A stretch of DNA of 64,000 nucleotides from Arthrobacter zhaoxinii (GTDB lineage Bacteria; Actinomycetota; Actinomycetes; Actinomycetales; Micrococcaceae). The notes under the pieces were generated by a model. That model did not search any database, was not told the origin of the DNA, and worked only from the letters and a program-made list of their open reading frames with translations. Each line of letters opens with the position of its first letter. Positions within the stretch are counted from its first letter, which is position 1. The translations under genes were made by a program, and so were the position numbers. The DNA lies in the NCBI RefSeq assembly GCF_024385505.1, contig NZ_JANFLT010000005.1, positions 62,001 through 126,000 on the forward strand, written 5' to 3'. Shown piece by piece: positions 52,417 to 61,696 of this stretch.

Positions 52417-52728
52417 ATGGGTGTCTTCAGCGAAGCAATAGAGGTGGTGTGCTCACCCGCGGGGCAACCTCTGAGGCTTACATGGGGAGGCCGCACCTAC
52501 AAGGTGGGAGCGGACCCGGTGCGCTGGTACGAACGCCGCAACTGGTGGGAAGAGGAAACCCGCGCCGAACGCGGACACGGCGCCGGACTGGTGGATACCG
52601 AGATCTGGCGGGTCCAGGCACGCGTCAATGACCGCTCCGACCTGCGCACCCTTGACCTCTCGCATCACGTCCGCAGCGACCGCTGGCGCCTGATCCGCAT
52701 TCATGACGCACTGAGGGACAGCACCTAA
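52417..52728 (+). CDS. DUF6504-like small protein
   Basis: A 103-residue protein rich in Trp and Arg (GGRTYKVGADPVRWYERRNW, then WRVQARVN and DRWRLIRIHDA). It resembles the DUF6504 family, which I recall from the neighbourhood of actinobacterial translesion polymerases; the family label is from memory. GGAGGAAG is four bases before the ATG. It is the first gene after a LexA-type box and is followed 20 bases later by dnaE2, in the position where imuB-type genes are often found. A polymerase-accessory role is plausible. Confidence 0.7.
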   Translation: MGVFSEAIEVVCSPAGQPLRLTWGGRTYKVGADPVRWYERRNWWEEETRAERGHGAGLVDTEIWRVQARVNDRSDLRTLDLSHHVRSDRWRLIRIHDALRDST

Positions 52729-52748
52729 TGAAGGACAGTGCCTAAGCG

Positions 52749-55700
52749 ATGAGCTTTATCCACCTGCACGCCGCCACCGCGTTCAGCGCCCACTACGGGG
52801 TGTCCTGGCCGGAGGAGATGGCGCAGGCCGCAGCGGCCGACGGCGCCGATGCGCTCGCCTGCACCGACCGGGACGGGCTCTACGGAACGGTCAAGCACCT
52901 GCGTGCATGCATGGAAGCGGGCATCGATCCCATTGTGGGCGTGGACCTGGCTGTGCTGGATGACGGGAACGCCGTCACCGGCCGGGTGGTCATTCTCGCC
53001 CACGGGCATACCGGGGGAGCGGGTTACCGTGCACTGTGCCGGCTGATCTCCGCTGCACACGCCGCCACCTCCGCCTCACGGGCACGCTCCGGCAAACCGG
53101 TAGGCGTCACCATGGAGCAGCTTGCCGGGTATGTCAGCACAGAGGGGGAGGACGAACCGGTCCTGACCGTCCTCGTCGGACCGCAGTCCGACGTCGGCCA
53201 GGCCATGCGCAGCCGCAGTTACGCCGTCGCCCGCACCCTGTTCGGCCGCTGGCGCTCGCTGATCCCTGCCCGGGCGCTCGCCGTCGAGGTGGTCACGCAT
53301 CTGTCCGCACCGGGGGAGAACCTCAGCCTGGCCCACGCAGTACGGATGTTCCGGCTGGCCGATGAGATGCGCGTGCCCGGCATCCTCACCAATGCCGTGC
53401 GGTACGTGGATGAGGATGGAGCCGCCACTGCTGACGTGCTCGACGCCGCGCGGTCGCTGACCTCCCTCTCCCGCCTCCCGGACCGGCAGCCCAACGGGCA
53501 GGGCTGGCTCAAGGGGACACGGGAGATGACTGCACTGGCCCGCGAGATCAGCTCGGAGGCAGGCTACGGTTCCTCGGGAGCGGCACGGATGCTCACCGAC
53601 ACTGCGGCGCTCGCGGATAGCTGCCGGATGGATCCGGTGGCGGACATGGGCTGGAAGCAGCCCGTGGTCCCCGAAGCCTCGGTGATCGGCATCGAGGCCG
53701 AACCCATGATCGAACTGCGCCAGCGCTGCGAGGCGGGGATCAACCGGCGGCTGCGTGCCCGGGACTCCATTGCCGAAGTCGAACTGCGCAACCGGCTCGA
53801 ACACGAGCTGGGCATCATCGAACGGCTGGGCTTCGCCTCCTACTTCCTCACGGTCGCGGAAGTCTCGGCCATGATCACCGGGATGGGGGTACGCGCCGCG
53901 GCCCGGGGGTCGGGCGCATCCTCGCTGGTGAACTACCTGCTGGGCGTCAGCCACGTGAACCCGCTGGACCACGACCTGATCTTTGAACGCTTCCTCTCCC
54001 GGGACCGCTCCACGCTGCCGGACATCGACATCGACGTGGAAAGCGCCGAGCGGCACAACGTCTATCACCGCATCTTCGAACGCTTCGGCTCCGAACGGGT
54101 CACCCTGATGAGCATGCAGAACGGCTACCGGGCGCGGGGAGCGGTGCGCGACGCCGGCATGGCGCTGGGCATGCCCGAGGAGGAGATCGGCGCTGTGGCT
54201 AAACAGCTGTGGCGTTTCTCGGCCCGCAACTTCCGCGAGGCGCTCGCCGAAAAGCCCGAACTGCGGGAATTCTCCGGCCAGGTGGAAAAGAACCAGCAGC
54301 TGGACCTGCTGGTGGACCTCACCGAACGCCTGGACCGGCTGCCCCGGCACATTTCCATGCATCCCTGCGGAGTGATCCTGGGGGACACCTCCCTGCTGGA
54401 CCGCACCCCCGTGCAGCCCAGCGGCCTGGGCCTGCCCATGTCCCAGTTCGACAAGCACGACATGGATCCCATGGGCATGCTCAAACTCGATGTGCTGGGC
54501 GTGCGGATGCAGAGCGCCATGGCCTTTGCCGTCCGCGAAGTAGTGCGTGTGCATTCCTCCCGCGAGGAAGTCATCGCCGCCGGCAGGCACCGGGACGGGC
54601 CGGAAGCGCCGGACCCGGAGTTTGTCGAAGCGGACGGCCGGATCAACCTGGATGCCGTGCCGTTCGACGACGAACCCACCTACGAACTCATCCGCAGCAC
54701 GCATACCCTGGGCTGCTTCCAGATCGAATCCCCGGGCCAGCGCGAGCTGGTGGGCAAGATGGCACCGCGGGAGTTCAATGACCTGATCATCGACATTTCC
54801 CTGTTCCGGCCGGGCCCGATGAAATCCGATATGGTCCGGCCGTTCCTGGAACACCGGCACGGATTTTCCCCCGAGGTGTACCCGCACGAGGCGCTGCGCC
54901 CGGTGCTGGCCGAAACCCACGGCGTCACGGTTTTCCACGAGCAGGTGCTGCGGACGCTGAACGTCTTCACCGGCTGCGGGCTGGCGAAGGCAGACGAACT
55001 GCGCCGGCTGCTGGGCAATGAAACCGCCGAGCCCGGGGTGGAGGAATACTTCCGCAGCAAGGCCGCCGCCCGCGGCTACACGCAGGAGACCATCAACAAG
55101 GTCTGGGACACGCTCAAGGCCTTCGGCAGCTTCGGCTTCTGCAAGGCCCACGGCGCGGCTTTTGCCGTACCCACCTACCAGTCCGCGTGGCTGAAGGCGC
55201 ACCACCCGGCAGCCTTCCTCGCCGGGATCTTCGAACATGATCCCGGGATGTATCCCCGCCGGCTGCTCGTGGCCGAGGCGCGGCGGATGGGCATTCCAAT
55301 CCTGCCCCTGGACATCAACCGCAGCGGCGAAACCTACCGGGTGGAACGGCTCGACGACGGCCAGCTGGGCATCCGGCTGTCCCTGGCCGGGATCTACGGA
55401 CTGTCCGCCGTCGAGCTAAAGCGCATTGCCGCCGGGCAGCCCTATGACTCACTGGCGGACCTGCGGGCTCGCGCGAAGGTCTCCCGCCCCACCCTGCGCC
55501 GGCTGGCCCAGCTCGGTGCCTTCGATTTCCTGAGTAAGCAGACCGGCTCTGAGGCGAGCCGCGCGGACTTGATCTCCTACCTCGACGCCGCACCGGCAAA
55601 ATCCGCGTCCCGGAAGCACGATCCGATTCCGGGGCAGCTGGCCCTGCCGCTGGGAGATACCGAGCTGACGAACCTGCACCATCACCTGCCGGAACCGGGA

Positions 55701-56150
55701 CTGCGGGAAAAGGTCCGCACCGAACTGGATCTGCTGTCCGTGGACGTCAGTGCACACCTGATGGAAAGCTACGGTCCGCTGCTGCGCGGACTCGGCGTCA
55801 CACCCGCGGAAGCACTGATGGACCTGCGCAACGGGACCGAGGTGCTGGTCGCCGGGATCCGGGTGGCCACGCAGACGCCTCCCATGCGCGGGGGACGCCG
55901 GGTGGTGTTCATCAGCCTCGACGACGGCACCGGGTGCATTGACTGCACGTTCTTCCACGAGGCGCAGGAGAAATCCGGTCCGCTGCTCTTCGGCACCGAA
56001 CTGCTGCTGGTCCGCGGGCTAACCCGCCGCACCGGCCCGCGGGGCATCAGCCTGCAGGCACTCGAGGCATGGAACCTGGCGGACACGGACTCACTTCCGA
56101 AGCCCGGCCGTCAGCGCGGCATGTTGGTGGGGTCCAAGCGCAGCGGATAA
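52749..56150 (+). CDS. dnaE2: Error-prone DNA polymerase DnaE2
   Basis: A 1133-residue C-family polymerase of the DnaE2 (ImuC) type. It has an N-terminal PHP domain (HLHAATAFSAHYG, CTDRDGLYG), the catalytic Asp pair in LPDIDIDVE (residues 425 and 427), FRPGPMKSDMVRPF, the QVLRTLNVFTGCGLAKAD helices, and a C-terminal OB-fold (GGRRVVFISLDDGTGCIDC). In the PHP domain some metal-binding His positions are replaced (HLHxHS reads HLHAAT, TDHD reads TDRD), so it is unlikely to have PHP nuclease activity. It is controlled by the LexA box at 52315. No imuA' or imuB gene lies next to it in this window. Confidence 0.95.
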   Translation: MSFIHLHAATAFSAHYGVSWPEEMAQAAAADGADALACTDRDGLYGTVKHLRACMEAGIDPIVGVDLAVLDDGNAVTGRVVILAHGHTGGAGYRALCRLISAAHAATSASRARSGKPVGVTMEQLAGYVSTEGEDEPVLTVLVGPQSDVGQAMRSRSYAVARTLFGRWRSLIPARALAVEVVTHLSAPGENLSLAHAVRMFRLADEMRVPGILTNAVRYVDEDGAATADVLDAARSLTSLSRLPDRQPNGQGWLKGTREMTALAREISSEAGYGSSGAARMLTDTAALADSCRMDPVADMGWKQPVVPEASVIGIEAEPMIELRQRCEAGINRRLRARDSIAEVELRNRLEHELGIIERLGFASYFLTVAEVSAMITGMGVRAAARGSGASSLVNYLLGVSHVNPLDHDLIFERFLSRDRSTLPDIDIDVESAERHNVYHRIFERFGSERVTLMSMQNGYRARGAVRDAGMALGMPEEEIGAVAKQLWRFSARNFREALAEKPELREFSGQVEKNQQLDLLVDLTERLDRLPRHISMHPCGVILGDTSLLDRTPVQPSGLGLPMSQFDKHDMDPMGMLKLDVLGVRMQSAMAFAVREVVRVHSSREEVIAAGRHRDGPEAPDPEFVEADGRINLDAVPFDDEPTYELIRSTHTLGCFQIESPGQRELVGKMAPREFNDLIIDISLFRPGPMKSDMVRPFLEHRHGFSPEVYPHEALRPVLAETHGVTVFHEQVLRTLNVFTGCGLAKADELRRLLGNETAEPGVEEYFRSKAAARGYTQETINKVWDTLKAFGSFGFCKAHGAAFAVPTYQSAWLKAHHPAAFLAGIFEHDPGMYPRRLLVAEARRMGIPILPLDINRSGETYRVERLDDGQLGIRLSLAGIYGLSAVELKRIAAGQPYDSLADLRARAKVSRPTLRRLAQLGAFDFLSKQTGSEASRADLISYLDAAPAKSASRKHDPIPGQLALPLGDTELTNLHHHLPEPGLREKVRTELDLLSVDVSAHLMESYGPLLRGLGVTPAEALMDLRNGTEVLVAGIRVATQTPPMRGGRRVVFISLDDGTGCIDCTFFHEAQEKSGPLLFGTELLLVRGLTRRTGPRGISLQALEAWNLADTDSLPKPGRQRGMLVGSKRSG

Positions 56151-56225
56151 CATCGGTACGGGCGGGAGTGCGGCCGTGTCCAGGCCGTGCAGCAGACGCC
56201 GTACAACGAAATCTAGGAGACAACC

Positions 56226-58238
56226 GTGTCAGTGCCAGAGAAGTTCACCCTCATCGTCGACGGCGAAGAGACCACGGTGGATACTGGCACCACCGGTGCG
56301 CAGCTCTTCTTCGAACGCCGCGACGTCGTCGTGATGCGCGTCCACTCCGTCCTCAAGGACCTGGATACGCCGCTGGAGCAGGGCGACATCGTGGAATCCG
56401 TCACCATTGAGTCCGAAGACGGACTGAATGTCCTGCGCCACTCCACCGCCCATGTCATGGCCCAGGCCGTGCAGCAGCTGCGTCCGGATGCCAAGCTGGG
56501 CATCGGCCCGTACATCAAGGACGGCTTCTACTTCGACTTCGATGTTGCCGAGCCGTTCACGCCGGAGGACCTGAAGACCCTCGAGAAGATGATGCAGAAG
56601 ATCATCAACTCGAACCAGAAGTTCGCCCGCCGCGTGGTCAGCGAAGACGAAGCCCGCGAAGCCATGAAGAACGAGCCGTACAAGCTTGAACTGCTGGGCA
56701 AGAAGGACGGCGCCGAGGAAGCGGGCGAAGGTGCCAGCATCGAGGTCGGTGCCGGCGAGATCACCATTTACGACAATGTGGACCGCAAGTCCGGCGACGT
56801 CGTCTGGTGCGATCTGTGCCGCGGCCCGCACCTGCCCAACACCAAGCTGATCTCCAACGCCTTCGCCCTCACCCGCTCCGCCGCCGCGTACTGGCTGGGC
56901 AACCAGAAGAACCAGCAGCTGCAGCGTATCTACGGCACCGCCTGGCCCACCAAGGACGCGCTGAAGGCCTACCAGGAACGCCTGGCCGAGGCCGAGCGCC
57001 GCGACCACCGCAAGCTGGGCACCGAACTGGACCTGTTCTCCTTCCCGGACGAGCTGGGTTCGGGCCTGCCGGTGTTCCACCCCAAGGGCGGCATCATCCG
57101 CAAGGCCATGGAGGACTACTCCCGCCAGCGCCACACCGAGGCCGGCTACGAGTTCGTCTACACCCCGCACATCACCAAGGGCCACCTGTACGAGGTTTCC
57201 GGCCACCTGGACTGGTACCGCGACGGGATGTTCCCTCCCATGCACGTGGACGAAGTCACCGATCCGGAGACCGGCGAGGTCACCAAGCCCGGCCAGGACT
57301 ACTACCTGAAGCCGATGAACTGCCCCATGCACAACCTGATCTTCCGCTCCCGCGGACGGTCCTACCGTGAGCTTCCGCTGCGGCTGTTCGAATTCGGTTC
57401 CGTGTACCGCTACGAGAAGTCCGGCGTGATCCACGGCCTGACGCGCGTGCGGGGCATGACCCAGGACGACGCCCACATCTACTGCACCCGTGAGCAGATG
57501 AAGGACGAGCTGACCACCACGCTGAAGTTCGTGCTGGACCTGCTCAAGGACTACGGCCTGGATGACTTCTACCTGGAGCTGTCCACCAAGGACCCGGAGA
57601 AGTTCGTCGGGTCCGACGACATCTGGGAGGAAGCCACCCGCACCCTCGCCGAGGTTGCCGAAGCTTCCGGCCTGGACCTGGTCCCGGATCCGGGCGGAGC
57701 AGCCTTCTACGGCCCGAAGATCTCCGTCCAGGCCCGCGACGCCATCGGCCGCACCTGGCAGATGTCCACCATCCAGCTGGACTTCAACCTGCCCGAGCGC
57801 TTCGAACTCGAGTACCAGGCCGCCGACGGCACCCGCCAGCGCCCGGTCATGATCCACCGCGCCCTGTTCGGGTCCGTGGAACGCTTCATGGCCGTGCTGA
57901 CCGAGCACTATGCCGGCGCGTTCCCGGCCTGGCTGGCACCGGTTCAGGTAGTCGGCATCCCCGTGGCCGAAGCGTTCAACGACTACATGTTCGACGTCGT
58001 CGACAAGCTCAAGGCGCACGGCATCCGCGCCCAGGTGGACACCGGCACCGACCGCTTCCCGAAGAAGATCCGCACCGCGTCCAAAGACAAGATTCCGTTT
58101 GTCCTGATCGCCGGCGGTGACGACGCCGAGGCAGGCGCCGTCTCCTTCCGCTTCCGTGACGGCAGCCAGGACAACGGCGTGCCCGTTGAAGAGGCCGTCA
58201 AGCGGATTGTTGAAGCCGTCCGTAACCGGGACAAGTAG
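56226..58238 (+). CDS. thrS: Threonine-tRNA ligase
   Basis: This 670-residue enzyme charges tRNA-Thr. It has an N-terminal TGS domain (residues about 1-65), an editing domain with [11 protein letters not shown], then the class II catalytic core: [14 protein letters not shown] with a zinc-binding Cys, [20 protein letters not shown] (motif 2), and [15 protein letters not shown] (motif 3). A C-terminal anticodon-binding domain ends the protein. GTG 56226 has AGGAG upstream. No T-box leader is seen. It is followed by a HIT gene 15 bases on. Confidence 0.97.
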   Translation: MSVPEKFTLIVDGEETTVDTGTTGAQLFFERRDVVVMRVHSVLKDLDTPLEQGDIVESVTIESEDGLNVLRHSTAHVMAQAVQQLRPDAKLGIGPYIKDGFYFDFDVAEPFTPEDLKTLEKMMQKIINSNQKFARRVVSEDEAREAMKNEPYKLELLGKKDGAEEAGEGASIEVGAGEITIYDNVDRKSGDVVWCDLCRGPHLPNTKLISNAFALTRSAAAYWLGNQKNQQLQRIYGTAWPTKDALKAYQERLAEAERRDHRKLGTELDLFSFPDELGSGLPVFHPKGGIIRKAMEDYSRQRHTEAGYEFVYTPHITKGHLYEVSGHLDWYRDGMFPPMHVDEVTDPETGEVTKPGQDYYLKPMNCPMHNLIFRSRGRSYRELPLRLFEFGSVYRYEKSGVIHGLTRVRGMTQDDAHIYCTREQMKDELTTTLKFVLDLLKDYGLDDFYLELSTKDPEKFVGSDDIWEEATRTLAEVAEASGLDLVPDPGGAAFYGPKISVQARDAIGRTWQMSTIQLDFNLPERFELEYQAADGTRQRPVMIHRALFGSVERFMAVLTEHYAGAFPAWLAPVQVVGIPVAEAFNDYMFDVVDKLKAHGIRAQVDTGTDRFPKKIRTASKDKIPFVLIAGGDDAEAGAVSFRFRDGSQDNGVPVEEAVKRIVEAVRNRDK

Positions 58239-58253
58239 GGCGGCGGGGACGCT

Positions 58254-58838
58254 ATGGGAGAACAGCCTGACGACGCCGCGGTGACGGACACGTTTGAACT
58301 CGCCGGCGTCCCCGACTCGTTCCAGCGGCTCTGGACTCCGCACCGGCTGGCCTACATCAAGGGCGGGCAGAAGCAGGTTTCCTCAAAGGAGACCTGCCCG
58401 TTCTGCGCCGCGCCGGAGCGGTCGGACGAGGAATCGCTGATTGTCCACCGCGGCCGGCACGCCTTCGTGATCCTGAACCTCTTCCCGTACAACGCCGGCC
58501 ACCTGCTGGTCTGCCCGTACCGGCATGTGCCGGACTACACGGACATCGACCCGGAGGAGACCGCGGAAATTGCTGCCCTGACGCAGACCGCCATGCGCGT
58601 GCTGCGGAAGGTATCCAGCCCCACCGGTTTCAACCTGGGCATGAACCAGGGCGAAACCGGCGGGGCCGGGATTGCCGCGCACCTGCACCAGCACATCGTG
58701 CCGCGGTGGGGCGGTGACGGAAACTTCCTGCCGATCATTGCGCAGACCAAGGCCATCACCCAGACCCTGGGCGAGGTGCGCCGGCAGGTGGCCGAGGCCT
58801 GGCCCGAAGAGGGCTCCGGCCCGGACAGTGAGGACTGA
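58254..58838 (+). CDS. HIT-family protein (AP4A phosphorylase-like)
   Basis: A 194-residue histidine-triad protein with HLHQHIVPRW (His143, 145, 147) and NLFPYNAGHLLVCPYRHVPD, typical of the mycobacterial AP4A phosphorylase-like group. CPFC near residue 48 is a zinc-binding pair. It cleaves or transfers nucleotidyl groups. The thrS-HIT-PI synthase order is shared with other actinobacteria (for example Mycobacterium), which supports the assignment. Confidence 0.93.
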   Translation: MGEQPDDAAVTDTFELAGVPDSFQRLWTPHRLAYIKGGQKQVSSKETCPFCAAPERSDEESLIVHRGRHAFVILNLFPYNAGHLLVCPYRHVPDYTDIDPEETAEIAALTQTAMRVLRKVSSPTGFNLGMNQGETGGAGIAAHLHQHIVPRWGGDGNFLPIIAQTKAITQTLGEVRRQVAEAWPEEGSGPDSED

Positions 58839-58841
58839 CGC

Positions 58842-59462
58842 GTGCTCAACAAATACGCGCGGGGATTCTTTACTGCCGTTTTCAGCCCGCTGGCCGCCTG
58901 GCTGCTGCGCCGCGGGGTAACCCCGGACATGGTCACCATTGCCGGCACCCTCGGCGTGATGATCGGCGGACTGGTTTTTTATCCGCTGGGTGAGCTCTTC
59001 TGGGGCACCATCTTCATCACCGTCTTCATCTTCTCCGACGTAGTGGACGGAATCATGGCCCGGCAGCAGCAGCGCAAGGGCAGCTGGGGCGGGTTCCTGG
59101 ATTCCACCCTCGACCGCTTTGCCGACGGCGCCCTGTTTGCCGGCGTCGCCATCTGGTTCTTCACCGGCGGCGGCAACGACGCGATCGGCATCGCGGCCGT
59201 CCTCTGCCTGGTGGTGGGAATGCTGGTTTCCTACATCCGCGCCAAGGCCGAGTCGCTGGGCTTCTCCGCCAACGTCGGCATTGCCGAACGTGCCGAGCGG
59301 CTGGTCTCCTTGCTGGTGGCCACAGGACTGGTGGGGCTGGGCGTGCCCGAGGTCCTGCTGCTGGTGGTCCTCATCCTGCTGACCCTGGCCAGCTGCGTGA
59401 CCATCGGCCAGCGGATGTACAGTGTCCGCCGGCAGGCGAAGCTGGGGAATCCGGCAACGTAG
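58842..59462 (+). CDS. pgsA1: Phosphatidylinositol-phosphate synthase
   Basis: A 206-residue CDP-alcohol phosphotransferase that joins CDP-diacylglycerol and inositol phosphate. The full motif D-x2-DG-x2-AR-x8-G-x3-D-x3-D is present: Asp66, Asp69, Gly70, Arg74, Gly83, Asp87 and Asp91 (SDVVDGIMARQQQRKGSWGG). About six membrane segments follow. The operon usually continues with an acyltransferase and pimA for phosphatidylinositol mannosides; here it ends at a terminator. Confidence 0.92.
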   Translation: MLNKYARGFFTAVFSPLAAWLLRRGVTPDMVTIAGTLGVMIGGLVFYPLGELFWGTIFITVFIFSDVVDGIMARQQQRKGSWGGFLDSTLDRFADGALFAGVAIWFFTGGGNDAIGIAAVLCLVVGMLVSYIRAKAESLGFSANVGIAERAERLVSLLVATGLVGLGVPEVLLLVVLILLTLASCVTIGQRMYSVRRQAKLGNPAT

Positions 59463-59484
59463 AAGGTCAGAAAGAACAGACAGT

Positions 59485-59518
59485 AAAGGCGGGAACCGGT
59501 GATCCGGTTCCCGCCTTT
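59485..59518. terminator. Bidirectional Rho-independent terminator
   Basis: A perfect 15-base stem (left arm AAAGGCGGGAACCGG, loop TGAT) ends in T4 on the plus strand and A3 on the minus, between two convergent genes. Flanking AGAACAG and CTGTTCT can extend the stem. Confidence 0.92.
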
Positions 59519-59555
59519 TGCTGTTCTGTGCCTGCCTGCCGGCCTGCCTTGCTGC

Positions 59556-61580
59556 CTACGCCAGGCCTCGCCGGTCCAGCAGCGGCTGGATCTGCGCGTC
59601 GCGTCCGCGGAAGTTCCGGAACGCCTGCAGCGGGTCGATGCTGTTGCCGCGGGAGAGCAGCTCCGTCCGGAAACGGTCGCCGTTCTCCCGGGTCAGGCCG
59701 CCGTTTTCCCGGAACCACTCGACCGTGTCGGCGTCGAGCACCTCGCTCCAGATGTAGGCATAGTAGGAGGCTGCGTAGCCGCCGGCAAAGATGTGCTTGA
59801 AGTAGCCGGTCCGGTAGCGCGGCGGAACCAGGTCCAGGTCGACGCCGGCCGCCGCCAGGGCAGCGGCCTCGAAGGCTTCCGGATCCTGCACCGTTTCGCC
59901 CGGCGGCAGTTCGTGCCAGGCCAGGTCCAGCAGGGCGGCACCGAGGTACTCGGTGGTGGAGAACCCTTCGCCCCAGACGGCCGCCGCGTTGACCTTGTCA
60001 ATGACGTCCTGCGGCAGCGGCTCCCCGGTGATGTGGTGCTTCGCGAAGTTGCTGACCACCTCCGGCCACAGCATCCACATCTCGTTGACCTGCGACGGGT
60101 ATTCCACGAAGTCACGCGGTACGGCGGTGCCGGAGAACTGGGGATAGGTGACGTCGGAGAACAGGCCGTGCAGCGCATGGCCGAATTCGTGGAACGCGGT
60201 GACGACTTCGCCGAAGCTCAGCAGCGTGGGCTCGCCGGCCGCGGGCCGGGAAATGTTCAGGTTGTTGATGACCACGGGCGGGGCGTCCAGCAGCCGGGAC
60301 TGGTGGACCAGGGAATTCATCCACGCGCCGCCGTTCTTGGTGTCGCGGGTGTAGTAGTCGCCCAGGAACAGGCCCAGTCCGGTGCCGTCGTCGTCCTTAA
60401 CCTCCCAGACCCGGACGTCCGGGTGGTAACCCGCCAGATCCGTGCGTTCGGTGAAGGTGAGGCCGTAGAGGCGGTTTGCAGCGTAGAAGACTCCGTCATT
60501 CAGCACACGCTCCAGCTCGAAGTACGGGCGCAGGGCGGCGGAGTCAACGTCGAACTTCTCCCGCCGGACCTGCTCCGAGTAGTATGCCCAGTCCCAGGCG
60601 GCCAGTTCGTGGCCGTTCCGCCGGGCTGCTTCGCGCAGTTCTTCTGCTTCGGCCTTGGCGTTGCGCACGGCAGCGGGGGCAAGCTTGTCCAGCATCTCGT
60701 GGATGGCGTCCAGGGTTGGTGCGGTCTGGTCGTCCGTGGCGTACTCGGCATGGCTGGCAAAACCGAGCAGTGCGGCCTTCTCTGCGCGCAGCGCAGCCAG
60801 CTCGGCGGCGATGGCCAGCGTGTTCCGGTCATTGTCCCGGAAGCCGCGCTTTAGGGACGCTTCGTGCAGGCGACGGCGGGTCTCCCGGCGGGTCAGCGAC
60901 GCCAGGGCCGGCTGCGGGGTGGGCAGGACGAGGGACAGCAGGTATTTGCCGTCGTGTCCGACCTGCTTGGCCGCAGTGGCAGCGGCGGCGACGTCGTCGT
61001 CGGACAGGCCGTCGAGTTCGGCCGCGTCGTCGAGCACCAGGGCGGAATCATTGGTGCCCTTCAGCAGGCGCTGGGAAAACTCCGTCCCGAGTTCCGAAAG
61101 CCGGGCGTTCAGTTCCCGCATGCGTGCCTGGCCGGCGTCGTCGAGCCGGGCCCCGGCGCGGATGAACCGGCGGCGGTACTCGGACACGAGGCGCGCCTGC
61201 TCGTCATCCAGGCCGTCGGTTTCTCCCGCAACCGCCTCCACCCGGTCGAAGAGCTGCCGGTTGAGGTAGACGGCGTCCTCGTGGGCGGCCAGCCGGGGAC
61301 TGATCTCCTGCTGGATCTGCTGCACGCCGTCGGTGGCGTGGGCGGCGCAGAAGGTGAAGAAGACGACGGCGGTCCGGCCCAGTTCCTGGCCCGAGGACTC
61401 CAGTGCTGCAATGGTGTTGCCGAAGTCCGGGGCCTGCGGGTTCGCGGCAACGCGCTCGATCTGCGCGGCGTGCTCACGGATGCCGCTCTCAAAGGCGGGC
61501 AGGAAAACGTCTTCGTTGATCTGCTCGAACGGGGGTAGCTGGTACGGCAGGCTACTCGGGTAAAGGAAGGGGTTGTCCAT
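59556..61580 (-). CDS. M3-family oligopeptidase
   Basis: A 674-residue zinc metallopeptidase of the M3A family (peptidyl-dipeptidase/oligopeptidase A type). The zinc site is AFHEFGHALHG near residue 465, with the third Glu ligand further on. No signal peptide, so it is cytoplasmic and trims small peptides. ATG 61580 is preferred over an upstream start. It is divergent from the CapA-like gene. Confidence 0.93.
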   Translation of the reverse strand: MDNPFLYPSSLPYQLPPFEQINEDVFLPAFESGIREHAAQIERVAANPQAPDFGNTIAALESSGQELGRTAVVFFTFCAAHATDGVQQIQQEISPRLAAHEDAVYLNRQLFDRVEAVAGETDGLDDEQARLVSEYRRRFIRAGARLDDAGQARMRELNARLSELGTEFSQRLLKGTNDSALVLDDAAELDGLSDDDVAAAATAAKQVGHDGKYLLSLVLPTPQPALASLTRRETRRRLHEASLKRGFRDNDRNTLAIAAELAALRAEKAALLGFASHAEYATDDQTAPTLDAIHEMLDKLAPAAVRNAKAEAEELREAARRNGHELAAWDWAYYSEQVRREKFDVDSAALRPYFELERVLNDGVFYAANRLYGLTFTERTDLAGYHPDVRVWEVKDDDGTGLGLFLGDYYTRDTKNGGAWMNSLVHQSRLLDAPPVVINNLNISRPAAGEPTLLSFGEVVTAFHEFGHALHGLFSDVTYPQFSGTAVPRDFVEYPSQVNEMWMLWPEVVSNFAKHHITGEPLPQDVIDKVNAAAVWGEGFSTTEYLGAALLDLAWHELPPGETVQDPEAFEAAALAAAGVDLDLVPPRYRTGYFKHIFAGGYAASYYAYIWSEVLDADTVEWFRENGGLTRENGDRFRTELLSRGNSIDPLQAFRNFRGRDAQIQPLLDRRGLA

Positions 61581-61696
61581 AAAGCCCAAGACTGGCACAG
61601 CGGAGCATGCCAATCCAACCTGACACTGCCGTAGGATCGGTCCGATTCCCCGCTGCCCGCAGCCCGCAGGCCTGGGGCGAGATCCGTGGGGGAGTT

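Noticed and set aside
53076-55238. A 720-codon open frame opposite dnaE2
   Set aside because: It is a shadow of dnaE2 in a high-GC genome, with no recognisable motif and no ribosome-binding site.
56151-56225. T-box or other riboswitch before thrS
   Set aside because: Only 75 bases separate dnaE2 and thrS, too short for a T-box, and no matching motif is seen.
56229-58343. A 704-codon open frame opposite thrS
   Set aside because: Shadow frame of a highly conserved gene; composition and lack of motifs do not support a protein.
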